Shown here piece after piece: positions 7,760-16,100 of a stretch of DNA of 64,000 nt. Made by a program: the position numbers and the translations under genes. The notes beneath the pieces are model-generated. The model searched no databases, was not told the origin of the DNA, and saw only the letters and a list, made by a program, of their open reading frames with translations. The stretch is from Clostridiales bacterium (GTDB lineage: Bacteria > Bacillota > Clostridia > Saccharofermentanales > Saccharofermentanaceae), in the NCBI GenBank assembly GCA_017428155.1, contig JAFRRJ010000067.1:1-64000 (forward strand), given 5' to 3'. Position 1 is the stretch's first letter, and every line of letters starts with the position of its first letter.

Positions 7760-8530
7760 ATGCAGGTTATCGACGGGCAATGGTTCATGGCCGGTCCGGA
7801 CTGGGACGACGAGGGCTGTATACACACGAGCGGTGAACTCCTGGACGTGATAGAGCGCGTCGGATTTCTGCCGCTGTTCGCAAATGAGGTCGAAGGGTTC
7901 TCGGTCGAGAACATGACAGATCCTGCCTTCTGGTGGTGTGGTGATGAATCAAGAGATCCGTGGGAATGGAGAACCGTTCTCGCGAGGACCGGCAAAGTAG
8001 CGTACGGCAAATTCTTCGGCGGCCGCGCCGGGTTCGTGTCCAAGAAATGGTTTCCTTATTTTGCAAACTACCGCCGCGACGGTTACGATTTTGACGCGCT
8101 TTACGAAGACGGCAAAGCAGGCTACCGCGAGAAGCTCCTTATGGATCTCTTCGTGCCTTCTGGCGTCGATATGTGGGATGTGAAAGTGTCTTCGCTGGAA
8201 GCTTCAGGCTGCGCCGCTTCCCTTTATACTCACGAGATGAAGGACAAGGGCGGATTCGGCAAAGGCGGCGAGAAGAACTTCGAAGGCGTACTTACAAAAC
8301 TCCAGATGCAGTCGTACCTCATCGTCAAAGACTTCAAGCCACGCCTTAACAAGCGCGGCGAAGAATACGGGTGGGCTGTAGCAATAATGACACCGCCCGA
8401 ATATCTCTGGGGCTATAAGTTCGTCACGGGCAGATATAAGGAAACACCTGAAGAATCCTTCCGAGCGATCGAAAAGCAGATCGGCAAATACTTCGACCTT
8501 GACGGCAAATCACTGAAGAAAATACTATGA
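7760..8530 (+). CDS. AlkZ-related family protein (tentative)
   Basis: A 256-residue soluble protein with an AGAAGGAGC site before its ATG. The blocks WEWRTVLARTGKVAYGKFFG, GFVSKKWFPYFANYRRDGYD and GGEKNFEGVLTKLQMQSYLI match, from memory, a clostridial family annotated as AlkZ-related, named after the YcaQ/AlkZ DNA glycosylases. The diagnostic QxQ-type catalytic region of true AlkZ was not identified here, so enzymatic DNA repair is not claimed. It overlaps the following esterase gene by 4 bp (ATGA), so the two are co-translated. Confidence 0.55.
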   Translation: MQVIDGQWFMAGPDWDDEGCIHTSGELLDVIERVGFLPLFANEVEGFSVENMTDPAFWWCGDESRDPWEWRTVLARTGKVAYGKFFGGRAGFVSKKWFPYFANYRRDGYDFDALYEDGKAGYREKLLMDLFVPSGVDMWDVKVSSLEASGCAASLYTHEMKDKGGFGKGGEKNFEGVLTKLQMQSYLIVKDFKPRLNKRGEEYGWAVAIMTPPEYLWGYKFVTGRYKETPEESFRAIEKQIGKYFDLDGKSLKKIL

Positions 8531-9183
8531 ACGGGATACACACATTCTTCCGGGAGGGCAGATCAGAAACCGCTCCGCTCGTGGTGCTGAATTCGTTTGG
8601 CGACGAGTGTAAACATGTTGCTGAAGAGCTTGAAGAACTTGAAGCGCCCGACCACGCTTTCCTTGCTGTGTCAGGATTTGAGTGGAATGTTGCTCTGTCT
8701 CCGTGGAAAGCTCCCGCCGTGTTTAAAGGCGAACCTGACTTTGGCGGAGGCGCAGATGCTTATCTTGAACAACTCACAAATGAGATCGTGCCTGAAGCCG
8801 TCAGAAAGCATGGTATTAATCCTGGTGCGGTATACATCGCAGGCTATTCCATGGCGGGTCTCTTCGCACTTTATTCGCTATATAAGACCGGCGTTTTCAA
8901 CGGCGCCGCAAGTTGCTCCGGTTCTCTTTGGTATCCGGGATTTATTGACTATGTGCATGCCAACGATTTTGCCGGAACGCCTTCGAAGGTCTATCTTTCT
9001 CTAGGTGACCGCGAAGCGAAAACCAGGAACCCCGTCATGGCAACGGTTGAAGATAATACCAAGGCTGCCGCCGCGTTGTTTAAAGACAAAGGTGTTGGTG
9101 TCGTTCTCGAGATGAACAAAGGCGGACACTTCGACGAGCCCGCGTTAAGAACAGCCAAAGGCATAGCGTGGCTGCTGGGATGA
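8527..9183 (+). CDS. Alpha/beta hydrolase, esterase-like
   Basis: A 218-residue protein with the nucleophile elbow G-Y-S-M-A-G in YIAGYSMAGLFALYSLYKTG near residue 108, preceded by a beta strand and followed by a helix, as in alpha/beta hydrolases of the esterase type. A late histidine in NKGGHFDEP is a good candidate for the catalytic His, and SLGDREAKT for the acid. There is no signal peptide, so it acts in the cytoplasm. It is translationally coupled to the AlkZ-related gene. Substrate unknown. Confidence 0.75.
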   Translation: MNGIHTFFREGRSETAPLVVLNSFGDECKHVAEELEELEAPDHAFLAVSGFEWNVALSPWKAPAVFKGEPDFGGGADAYLEQLTNEIVPEAVRKHGINPGAVYIAGYSMAGLFALYSLYKTGVFNGAASCSGSLWYPGFIDYVHANDFAGTPSKVYLSLGDREAKTRNPVMATVEDNTKAAAALFKDKGVGVVLEMNKGGHFDEPALRTAKGIAWLLG

Positions 9184-9200
9184 CTTAAGGATTACAGGAA

Positions 9201-9566
9201 TCAGCGAAGAATTAGAGCGTGTTTGGCCAGGTATAAACGTTGAGATTTGGAAAGCAGTGGAACTGTGGTGCTTCCATGTATTTCAGAATGATAAAGGCTG
9301 GTTTTAGAAGGTAGATAGTAAACTACTGCTTGAATAGAATTGCAGTCTCCAACGTTAACAGAAATTATTATTCCTGAGAAACGATTTAGCATAGAAGAAA
9401 CTACATTTTCATCTTGCCTATAATATCCTCTCTCTACAGACAGACCTTTTGAATCAGCAAATGCTGCAGACGAAATAGTACCGTCTTTACGCCAAAACAT
9501 AGAAACCATTTCGGGAGGATATACGGCTCGGTATAGTTTCTCCTCAGGCTCGAATACATCATCCAT
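9201..9566 (-). CDS. Partner protein of the Phd-like antitoxin, putative toxin
   Basis: The start at 9566 gives MDDVFEPEEKLYRAVYPPEM and overlaps the end of the upstream antitoxin-like gene by 8 bp. The 121-residue product contains EKLYRAV near the start, then DGTISSAAFADSKGLSVERG and a late YLPSKTSLYHSEIHGS block. I recall this as a conserved hypothetical family in Firmicutes but know no function. The LYRAV and SSAAF segments loosely resemble small ADP-ribosyltransferase toxins; that is a guess. Antitoxin-first order, overlap and a palindromic operator support a toxin-antitoxin pair. Confidence 0.5.
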   Translation of the reverse strand: MDDVFEPEEKLYRAVYPPEMVSMFWRKDGTISSAAFADSKGLSVERGYYRQDENVVSSMLNRFSGIIISVNVGDCNSIQAVVYYLPSKTSLYHSEIHGSTTVPLLSKSQRLYLAKHALILR

Positions 9567-10116
9567 AGAATGCCAAAACCCTCTCACTGATCGCTGCGGC
9601 AGTGGAACGGATCGTCTCAACATATTCATTGTCATCATATGGCGCAACAAATACTTCAGCTTTATCTGAAGTGCTTATCTCAATTTCCATATGGTCGTGA
9701 TGATCGTTATCAAATTCTAACTGGATCGTCTCGAGTGCTGTAGGGAAGATCTCCGGCTGGATAGGCAAAGCCTTTATGAGAGCGCGCGTCTTCTTTATCA
9801 GTACTGTTGGAATACCGGGAGCACCGTTGCCATTCCAGTCAGCCTTGAGTGAACTGATCTCTTCAAGCTTCTTCAGATTCTCTGCTTTGTCATTTGCATC
9901 AGATGTGGATGTCTTTGCCGGCTTCTTTTTTGAAGTGTTCAGCTGAGCATAGTAAGCTGGCAGATGACCGTCGCTCAATCTGACGTATTCCTTCTCGGAA
10001 AGAATAACGACATTCCTGCCTTGCTTGCGCGGGACGACGATTACTTCACCGTCGTATGCTGTATCAAAATAGTCTTTTATGTTGTCTCTTATCTCAATCT
10101 GCTTAGCAATTATCAT
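9559..10116 (-). CDS. Phd/YefM-like antitoxin with C-terminal extension
   Basis: Residues 1-50 (IEIRDNIKDYFDTAYDGEVI then VVILSEKEYVRL) follow the Phd/YefM antitoxin fold pattern, which dimerises on and represses its own promoter. The protein is 185 residues, longer than the usual 80-90. After a Lys/Ser linker comes a second conserved block (LKADWNGNGAPGIPTVLIKK, LPIQPEIFPTALETIQLEF) known from stand-alone hypothetical proteins. It starts 7 bp after GAGGTG and is preceded by a promoter and a 28-bp palindrome. It is the first gene of a two-gene unit with the overlapping partner. Confidence 0.6.
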   Translation of the reverse strand: MIIAKQIEIRDNIKDYFDTAYDGEVIVVPRKQGRNVVILSEKEYVRLSDGHLPAYYAQLNTSKKKPAKTSTSDANDKAENLKKLEEISSLKADWNGNGAPGIPTVLIKKTRALIKALPIQPEIFPTALETIQLEFDNDHHDHMEIEISTSDKAEVFVAPYDDNEYVETIRSTAAAISERVLAFYG

Positions 10117-10135
10117 AACAGCACCTCTGCAAACC

Positions 10136-10163
10136 GTACATAAAACCGTACGCTTTTATGTAC
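10136..10163 (-). promoter_or_regulatory. Palindromic operator of the Phd-like antitoxin operon
   Basis: GTACATAAAA and TTTTATGTAC form perfect 10-bp arms around a CGTACG centre, 20 bp upstream of the start codon and close to the predicted transcription start. This is where Phd-type autoregulators bind. Confidence 0.6.
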
Positions 10164-10165
10164 TA

Positions 10166-10194
10166 ATCTTAACACCGGAAAAATGAGAATACAA
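10166..10194 (-). promoter_or_regulatory. Promoter of the antitoxin-like operon
   Basis: On the minus strand TTGTAT (10189-10194) and TAAGAT (10166-10171) are separated by exactly 17 bp, with the palindrome immediately downstream. Confidence 0.5.
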
Positions 10195-10231
10195 GTCTGA
10201 TAATAGGACAAAACTACCTTCACGCTCCTGC

Positions 10232-10639
10232 TTATTTATCAATAAACACCACGCTGTACATGTCTTTAACCGGCACTGACTCACCGTCTGTGAATACTAT
10301 CCTGTTGTTGTACTGATCGATAGTCCTTGCGTTTCCGATCTTGGAAGCGTAGCTGCCGCCGTCCTTCTTCTTGTCAGGAACAAAATAAGTCACGCGTATC
10401 TTCGGGCGCTCGGGAAGACGCGCTCTGAGTTTTCCAAGCTGACGGTTCAACTCGTTGATCTCATCTTCAAGCATCTCGCGCCTGCTGTCAGTAAGGCGCG
10501 CAGTCTCCTCGACCGCATCCTCGTATCCGACGAGCGCGGCGAAAGGCGAGAACTGCGCCGCCCTGTCATGAATGGACATCGGCGGGAGATCCAGATACTG
10601 CGGCCTTGTAAGATGTTTTATGTCATCGTATCTGCTCAT
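10232..10639 (-). CDS. YolD-like protein
   Basis: A 135-residue protein with RYDDIKHLTRPQYLDLPPMS then DRAAQFSPFAALVGYEDAVE, the hallmark of YolD-like proteins that accompany UvrX/UmuC-type polymerases in Firmicutes. A coiled-coil segment (residues 45-75) and a beta-rich C-terminal part (NNRIVFTDGESVPVKDMYSV) follow. Its ATG overlaps the stop of the polymerase gene, so it is co-translated. A role as an accessory factor of the translesion polymerase is inferred from this conserved association. Confidence 0.75.
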   Translation of the reverse strand: MSRYDDIKHLTRPQYLDLPPMSIHDRAAQFSPFAALVGYEDAVEETARLTDSRREMLEDEINELNRQLGKLRARLPERPKIRVTYFVPDKKKDGGSYASKIGNARTIDQYNNRIVFTDGESVPVKDMYSVVFIDK

Positions 10640-12132
10640 GCTTTGTGACCGCCTATCTGCCCGTTGCGCTCGATCGCCGTGCCGCCCTTGTTAAGGTTCT
10701 TGGCCTTGACGACCGCGTTCTTGCCGTACTTGTGCTTTATCTCCAGCATCGCTTCCTGAAGCGCGCGTTCTTTTGCAAGATTTTCCTCTGCTTCCTTAGC
10801 TTCGCTTGACGTGTTATTTTCGAGATCGAAGATAGTCATCTGCTTGTTTCTTGGAATCTTAGAAGCTTCCTCATCCGAGATAACATTGCATGCCGCAATA
10901 CCGATGCGCCTTGACAGAAGTTCAGGATCTGCTATCGCATCGAAAAGCTTCATTACCGCTTCCGTGATAAGCTTCGTCGAAGACGTGTGCCTCTCAAGAT
11001 TAATCGTCCCGTGCGCATGCTTCGGCACTTCACGCCCGTAGTAATCAATCGTCACTTCACCCGTATACTTGCCGCTCGCAAGGCTCTCTCTGTCGTACCC
11101 GATCGTCAGCACGAGCTGGTTCGTGGTCACACCCTTCTCGACCAGGTCAAGAGATAAGACGTCCGCCATCTCCCAAACGATAAGCTTCGTCGTCTCATAG
11201 TCGGTCGGTTCTTTCAGGACCTGTCCTGTGGAGATGCTGTTATTGTCCGGACTGTAATCCTTGACATCCTTTATCGTCGTCGGTTCGATGCCCCATGCAT
11301 GATCGACCAGAAGCTCTGCGTTCTTGCCGAGCAGCTTATAAAGCTGTCCAAGACTCTGCCTGTTCGTCGAACATCTTGCGATGTCGCCCATCGTGTAAAG
11401 ACCTATCTTGGATATCCTTGAAGCCGTGCCTCTTCCGACTCTCCAGAAATCAGTGAGCGGTGTATGCTCCCACAGATTCTCCTTATAGCCGTCCTCATCA
11501 AGCTCAGCGATCCTCACGCCGTCCCTGTCAGCCGGAATATGCTTTGCCACGATATCCATCGCGACCTTGCAAAGAAACATATTCGGCCCGATCCCCGCCG
11601 TCGCCGTAATGCCGGTCGTGTGAAGCACGTCCTGGATCATCATGCGTGCAAACCCGTGCGCATCCAAGTGGTAAATATCCAGATAATTCGTCGCATCGAT
11701 AAAGACCTCGTCCACCGAGTACGCGAAAATATCCTCCGGCGCAACATACTTCAGATATATCCCGTATATCTGCGCGCTGACCTTCATGTACTTATTCATC
11801 TGCGGCGGCGCGACAATATAATCGACCGCAAGCTCAGGATGCCTGGTAAGCTCCGTGTTCCAGTAGCTTTTGCCGGTCAGTTTCCTGCCGGGTGCTTTGT
11901 ATCTTCTGTCATTATTTACCTGTTCAACCTTTTGCACCACCTCGAAAAGTCTAGCCCTTCCGGGTATCCCATAGCTCTTCAAAGACGGTGACACCGCAAG
12001 GCATATCGTCTTCTCCGTCCTCGTCGGATCCGCCACCACGAGATTCGTGTTGAGCGCATCAAGATTCCTCTCCACGCACTCAACGCTTGCGTAGAAAGAC
12101 TTGAGGTCTATCGCTATGTAGATCCTTTCCAT
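10636..12132 (-). CDS. Y-family DNA polymerase (UmuC/DinB-like translesion polymerase)
   Basis: The start at 12132 follows GGGAG; upstream in-frame codons are not supported. The 498-residue protein begins YIAIDLKSFYASVECVER, the catalytic D-x-K-S-F-Y/F motif of Y-family polymerases, and has YSVDEVFID (the S-V-D-E motif) at about residue 140, then the helix-hairpin-helix thumb (LTDFWRVGRGTASRISKIGL) and a little-finger domain. It is longer than DinB and closer to UvrX/UmuC proteins of Firmicutes. A LexA box sits 46 bp upstream, so it should be SOS-induced. Confidence 0.9.
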   Translation of the reverse strand: MERIYIAIDLKSFYASVECVERNLDALNTNLVVADPTRTEKTICLAVSPSLKSYGIPGRARLFEVVQKVEQVNNDRRYKAPGRKLTGKSYWNTELTRHPELAVDYIVAPPQMNKYMKVSAQIYGIYLKYVAPEDIFAYSVDEVFIDATNYLDIYHLDAHGFARMMIQDVLHTTGITATAGIGPNMFLCKVAMDIVAKHIPADRDGVRIAELDEDGYKENLWEHTPLTDFWRVGRGTASRISKIGLYTMGDIARCSTNRQSLGQLYKLLGKNAELLVDHAWGIEPTTIKDVKDYSPDNNSISTGQVLKEPTDYETTKLIVWEMADVLSLDLVEKGVTTNQLVLTIGYDRESLASGKYTGEVTIDYYGREVPKHAHGTINLERHTSSTKLITEAVMKLFDAIADPELLSRRIGIAACNVISDEEASKIPRNKQMTIFDLENNTSSEAKEAEENLAKERALQEAMLEIKHKYGKNAVVKAKNLNKGGTAIERNGQIGGHKA

Positions 12133-12177
12133 TGTGACGCTCCCGGCAAACAATTATCACTCTGGCTTAAGTCTATC

Positions 12178-12191
12178 AGAACTTAGGTTCG
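12178..12191 (-). promoter_or_regulatory. LexA (SOS) box
   Basis: Read on the minus strand, CGAAC-CTAA-GTTCT matches the Gram-positive LexA/DinR consensus GAAC-N4-GTTC. It lies 46 bp upstream of the Y-family polymerase start. Confidence 0.75.
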
Positions 12192-12270
12192 GTTTGTGGG
12201 ACAGGTTTTTGGAGGGAAGCGGTGGAAAAGTTCTTCTTTCCTGGGCTCGTGGTGCTGGTTCGAGATTCAG

Positions 12271-12375
12271 ATTCACGGCGTTTTCACGGCATAGCCGTGA
12301 ATTTGCCGTGAATCTTGCCGAAAAACGATAATAATCACGGCGTTTTCACGGCATAGCCGTGAATTTGCCGTGAAT
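12271..12375. repeat. Two copies of a nested palindromic repeat
   Basis: Two near-identical 43-bp units (12271-12313 and 12333-12375) each contain TCACGGC...TTCACGGC-atag-CCGTGAA...GCCGTGA, a palindrome nested in a palindrome. The same unit, inverted, occurs twice at 34143-34247. They resemble bacterial REP/BIME-type elements. The rest of the 12133-12563 gap holds the LexA box and no convincing gene; a short plus-strand frame here is made of the repeats. Confidence 0.75.
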
Positions 12376-12563
12376 CCGGGGGCATGGGGGTACGATTGGA
12401 ATGCTTTCCAAACAGTTCGAACTATACAAGTGAAATGATAAGCCGCAGAATAGTATCAACTGCTTTATTGTTATACTATCCATAGGTGACTAAGAATAAA
12501 GACTTAGTCTATTAGTGAATTGGCGGATGTATATAGGATTTTAGATCGAGGGAGAGGATAAGC

Positions 12564-12866
12564 ATGCAGTATTTGGATTGGCTCGAAAACTGGTACAGCT
12601 CACATTGCAACGGTGAATGGGAAGAGTGCTATGGAATAAAGATTCAAACGCTGGATAATCCCGGTTGGTTTGTTGAAATCGAATTGTCAGAGACGCCGCT
12701 CGCGACAAAGTCTTTCACGCCAATAAACATTGAAAATTCCGAAGAAGACTGGGTAACTTGCAAAGTTGAGAATGAAAGGTTTTATGGATTTGGAGATCCA
12801 AATAAACTGTCTTACATCATTTCAATTTTCAAGGAATGGAATGAAGCGATAGAGAATCAATTGTGA
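12564..12866 (+). CDS. Imm53 family immunity protein
   Basis: This 100-residue protein matches Imm53 closely from memory: LDWLENWYSSHCNGEWEECY, then GIKIQTLDNPGWFVEIELSE, DWVTCKVENERFYGFGDPNK and a final IFKEWNEA helix. Imm53 proteins neutralise toxin domains of polymorphic secretion systems. It lies upstream of the giant Rhs gene on the same strand, whereas cognate immunity genes normally follow the toxin. It may protect against a toxin tip carried by other strains or formerly present here. Start supported by GAGGATAAGC before the ATG. Confidence 0.85.
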   Translation: MQYLDWLENWYSSHCNGEWEECYGIKIQTLDNPGWFVEIELSETPLATKSFTPINIENSEEDWVTCKVENERFYGFGDPNKLSYIISIFKEWNEAIENQL

Positions 12867-13066
12867 ATGATGGAATAAACTATCTATTTATACGAAATAA
12901 GTTTATTTTCAAAACATATTAACGCGCAAATAAAGCGAAAATGAAACCTCAAAACATCTTTACTTAATCAATAATTTGAGATAGCAAATCTGCATTATTC
13001 GATAAAAAGATTTTTGTGCATATGTCACTTTAACTGCCAAACATCAATCCTGTAAAATCCTTACTA

Positions 13067-13088
13067 TGTGAAAATATTTCACATTTTT
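13067..13088 (+). terminator. Hairpin between the Imm53 and rhs genes
   Basis: TGTGAAA (13067-13073) and TTTCACA (13077-13083) form a perfect stem followed by TTTTT. It is AT-rich and could end the Imm53 transcript or act as an operator 35 bp before the rhs start. Confidence 0.4.
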
Positions 13089-13122
13089 GCGAAGGATTTG
13101 ATATGTTTGGGGGTAATTGAAT

Positions 13123-16100
13123 ATGAATTTCTCTATTAAGCGTGCGCTTAAAACTATCAGCTGCGTTCTTGTTGCAGCAATTGTTGTCGGCCTGATCCCT
13201 TGGCGGGAACTCAGTGCGAATTCCAATACTCATGGTGAGTATAGTGCTTATCCTTTAAAGGTAACATACGACCAGAATTCCACTTGGGGCTACAGCACTC
13301 AGGGTCAGTACACACTCAAGAATGAATCAGAATACGATGTTAAATCGTGGACGCTTGAGATCGACTACGGCGGTAATGTTAAGCTTCAGAATATCTGGAA
13401 CGCCAAGGATATTACCAACTACGATACTGACGATAAGATAACCGTCACGTATAATTCGACCATATCAGCAGGCCAGACCTATACATTCGGCCTGATAGCA
13501 GACGGTAAGAATGCGGCACCTGTCGCACCTTCCCATGTAAGTATAGTTGCATACGATTCAAATGAGCCGGTAGAAGCTCCTGCTGCTGATCCTACCGCAA
13601 CAGAAGTACCTGCTATAACAGAAGAAGCAGAAGCCACAAGCACACCTACAGAAGCAGTAGCAGATCCTACAAACACAGCTACAGCAACTCCCACACCTGC
13701 ACCTGCTGCAGAACCTGAGGAAGAACCCGAAGTGGAGATCTTCCCTTATGCTATTTTTGCAGGAAGCAGATCAACAGATTTCACTTTCCAGGGCTGGAAG
13801 TCCAATATCGTTGGTGACATCTATACAGGAAGGAACTTTGTATATCAGGGTTCCGAGCTTTACGTAGACGGAACTATCAGAACAGTAGGCAATATGCAGT
13901 CTTCAGGCTGGAAGACAAAGATCACAGCTACAGAGACTCACGTAGATGCTCTCGATATACCTGACTGGTCAGCAGCGATCAAGGCAAAAGAATCAGTACT
14001 TCCTAGAATCAGTTCATCCTCTTTCAGATCCCAGAATAAGATTGTTGCAAACGGTTACTACTACACAAGCGGTGACCTTACGATCAACGGCACAGACTTT
14101 ACAGGTGATGCAGTTATCGTTGCAAAGGGCAACATTACATATAACGTAAACCAGCTTAATTCAGAAGGCGGAAGAGTCCTTCTCTATTCCGAGAACGGTA
14201 ATATCACGATCAACGGAACAAAGATCGGCATCAACGGCATTATCTATGCTCCTAAGGGTAAAGTATCCTTCAATACAAATGAGACAACGATAAACGGACG
14301 AATCGTATCAAGCAAGTTCAGCTACAGCGGATCCATCCTTAACGTAACAGCAGATCCTTCTGATCTTACCTTGTTCCAGGAACTCCCTGAAGTAACAGTA
14401 ACGGCATCGAAGAATGAAGTATATGTTGGCAATACAGCATACTATACGATCGAGATCCCTAAGGATAATGTTTTTGAGATCAGATACAGATTAAACGGTA
14501 CGGAAGTCACAGTAACGCTTCCTGCTGATGACAAGGATCCTATCAGATATAACCTCGACACAAGCAAGACCGGCACATACACACTGGAAGCGTATGTAGT
14601 ATTCTCATACGGCGAGTTCGTTCTTGACAGTGACACGATCCACGTAGTACTTGAACCTACGAGCACACCTACGAATACACCTACGTCAACACCGACTAAC
14701 ACACCTACAAATACACCCACGTCGACAAGCACACCTACTTCGACACCTACAAACACTCCTACAAGTACGCCGACCAACACACCGACGGCTACATCAACAC
14801 CTACGAATACACCTACGTCGACAAGTACACCTACTTCGACACCTACAAACACTCCTACAAATACGCCGACCAACACGCCGACGGCTACATCAACACCTAC
14901 GAATACTCCCACTGTAACGAGTGCTCCTTCAGATACTCCTACGAACACTCCTACAGTAACGAGTGCTCCTTTTAGTTCACCTACAAACACTCCTACAAAT
15001 ACGCCGACTAACACACCGACGGCTACATCAACACCTACGAACACTCCTACAGTAACGAGTACTCCTTCAGATACACCTACGAATACTCCTACCGTAACAA
15101 ATTTACCTACAGTCACACCTACGGCTATTCCTACTCATGAACCGCTGTCTGAGAACTACAAGATCTTCTCTCAGGGTGATTCCATGTACAATTACAAGGA
15201 ACCCTTCAAGACAGAACAGTGGTATGGTTCAGGTGCTTACTCTATTTATCCGAACTATATCGGTGCACAGAGCCATATATGGCATGATTATGGATGCGTA
15301 GATTCTTATTCATACTTTGAGATCTCACCTGATTACACATTTAACATGAGATTTACATATACCAACTCACGCTGCGTTGGTAATAATTTCCGTCTCAGAT
15401 TGATGACCGCTTCAGGTAAGTCACTTGATATCAAGGCAAGAAGATCAGATTCATCAATTAGCATTAATCTGAATGGTGATAAGCGTAATGATTATGCTAT
15501 CGCTGAATATGCACCTTTGCTTGAAGAATACACAGTAAACGACATCTGGGTAGAGTATGACGGCGTTACACAAACATTATATGTATACGCTGCTAAATAC
15601 GATGAATCCAAGATGGTTACCAAGCCTTCTGAACCGCTTATTACATACAATATCGACCTGGCTGAATTGTTCGAGGGCGACCATCAGCTCTACATTGAAG
15701 ATATATCCGAACTGGGTGCTCACTTTACAAGTACGGTCGAGTACGTATACGGTATTGAGATCGATCCTTATCCGGAATTGCATGTAGCAACTCCGACACC
15801 TGCACCGGAAAGATTCGTTCCTTTCTCAGAAGGTAATACTGAATACGGTTATCAGAAGCCTTTCGAGAGTGATGACTGGAAATACCGTGGCGAAAACAAC
15901 TTAAGCGGTGATCAGCTCTGGTTACTTGACAGTTCACGCTCGTACCATAATGGTGATGCGTTCACGTCTTTCCCTGTTGTTGTAGAAGACGACTATGAGT
16001 TCTATACAAGATTCTCATTTACACAGAGCAGTACATTTACAAGCGGACTTGCCCTTGTAATCGAACCTTATGGTAATGGTAGCACAAAGGGTTATTCCGG

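Noticed and set aside
12134..12331. Short plus-strand frame after the polymerase promoter
   Set aside because: It overlaps the LexA box and is built from the palindromic repeats; no ribosome site.
12333..12375. CRISPR-like repeats
   Set aside because: Only two units per locus, palindromic and without regular unique spacers; no cas genes.
14442..15116. 224-residue Val/Gly-rich minus-strand frame
   Set aside because: It is the complement of the Thr-Pro linker repeats in the rhs gene.
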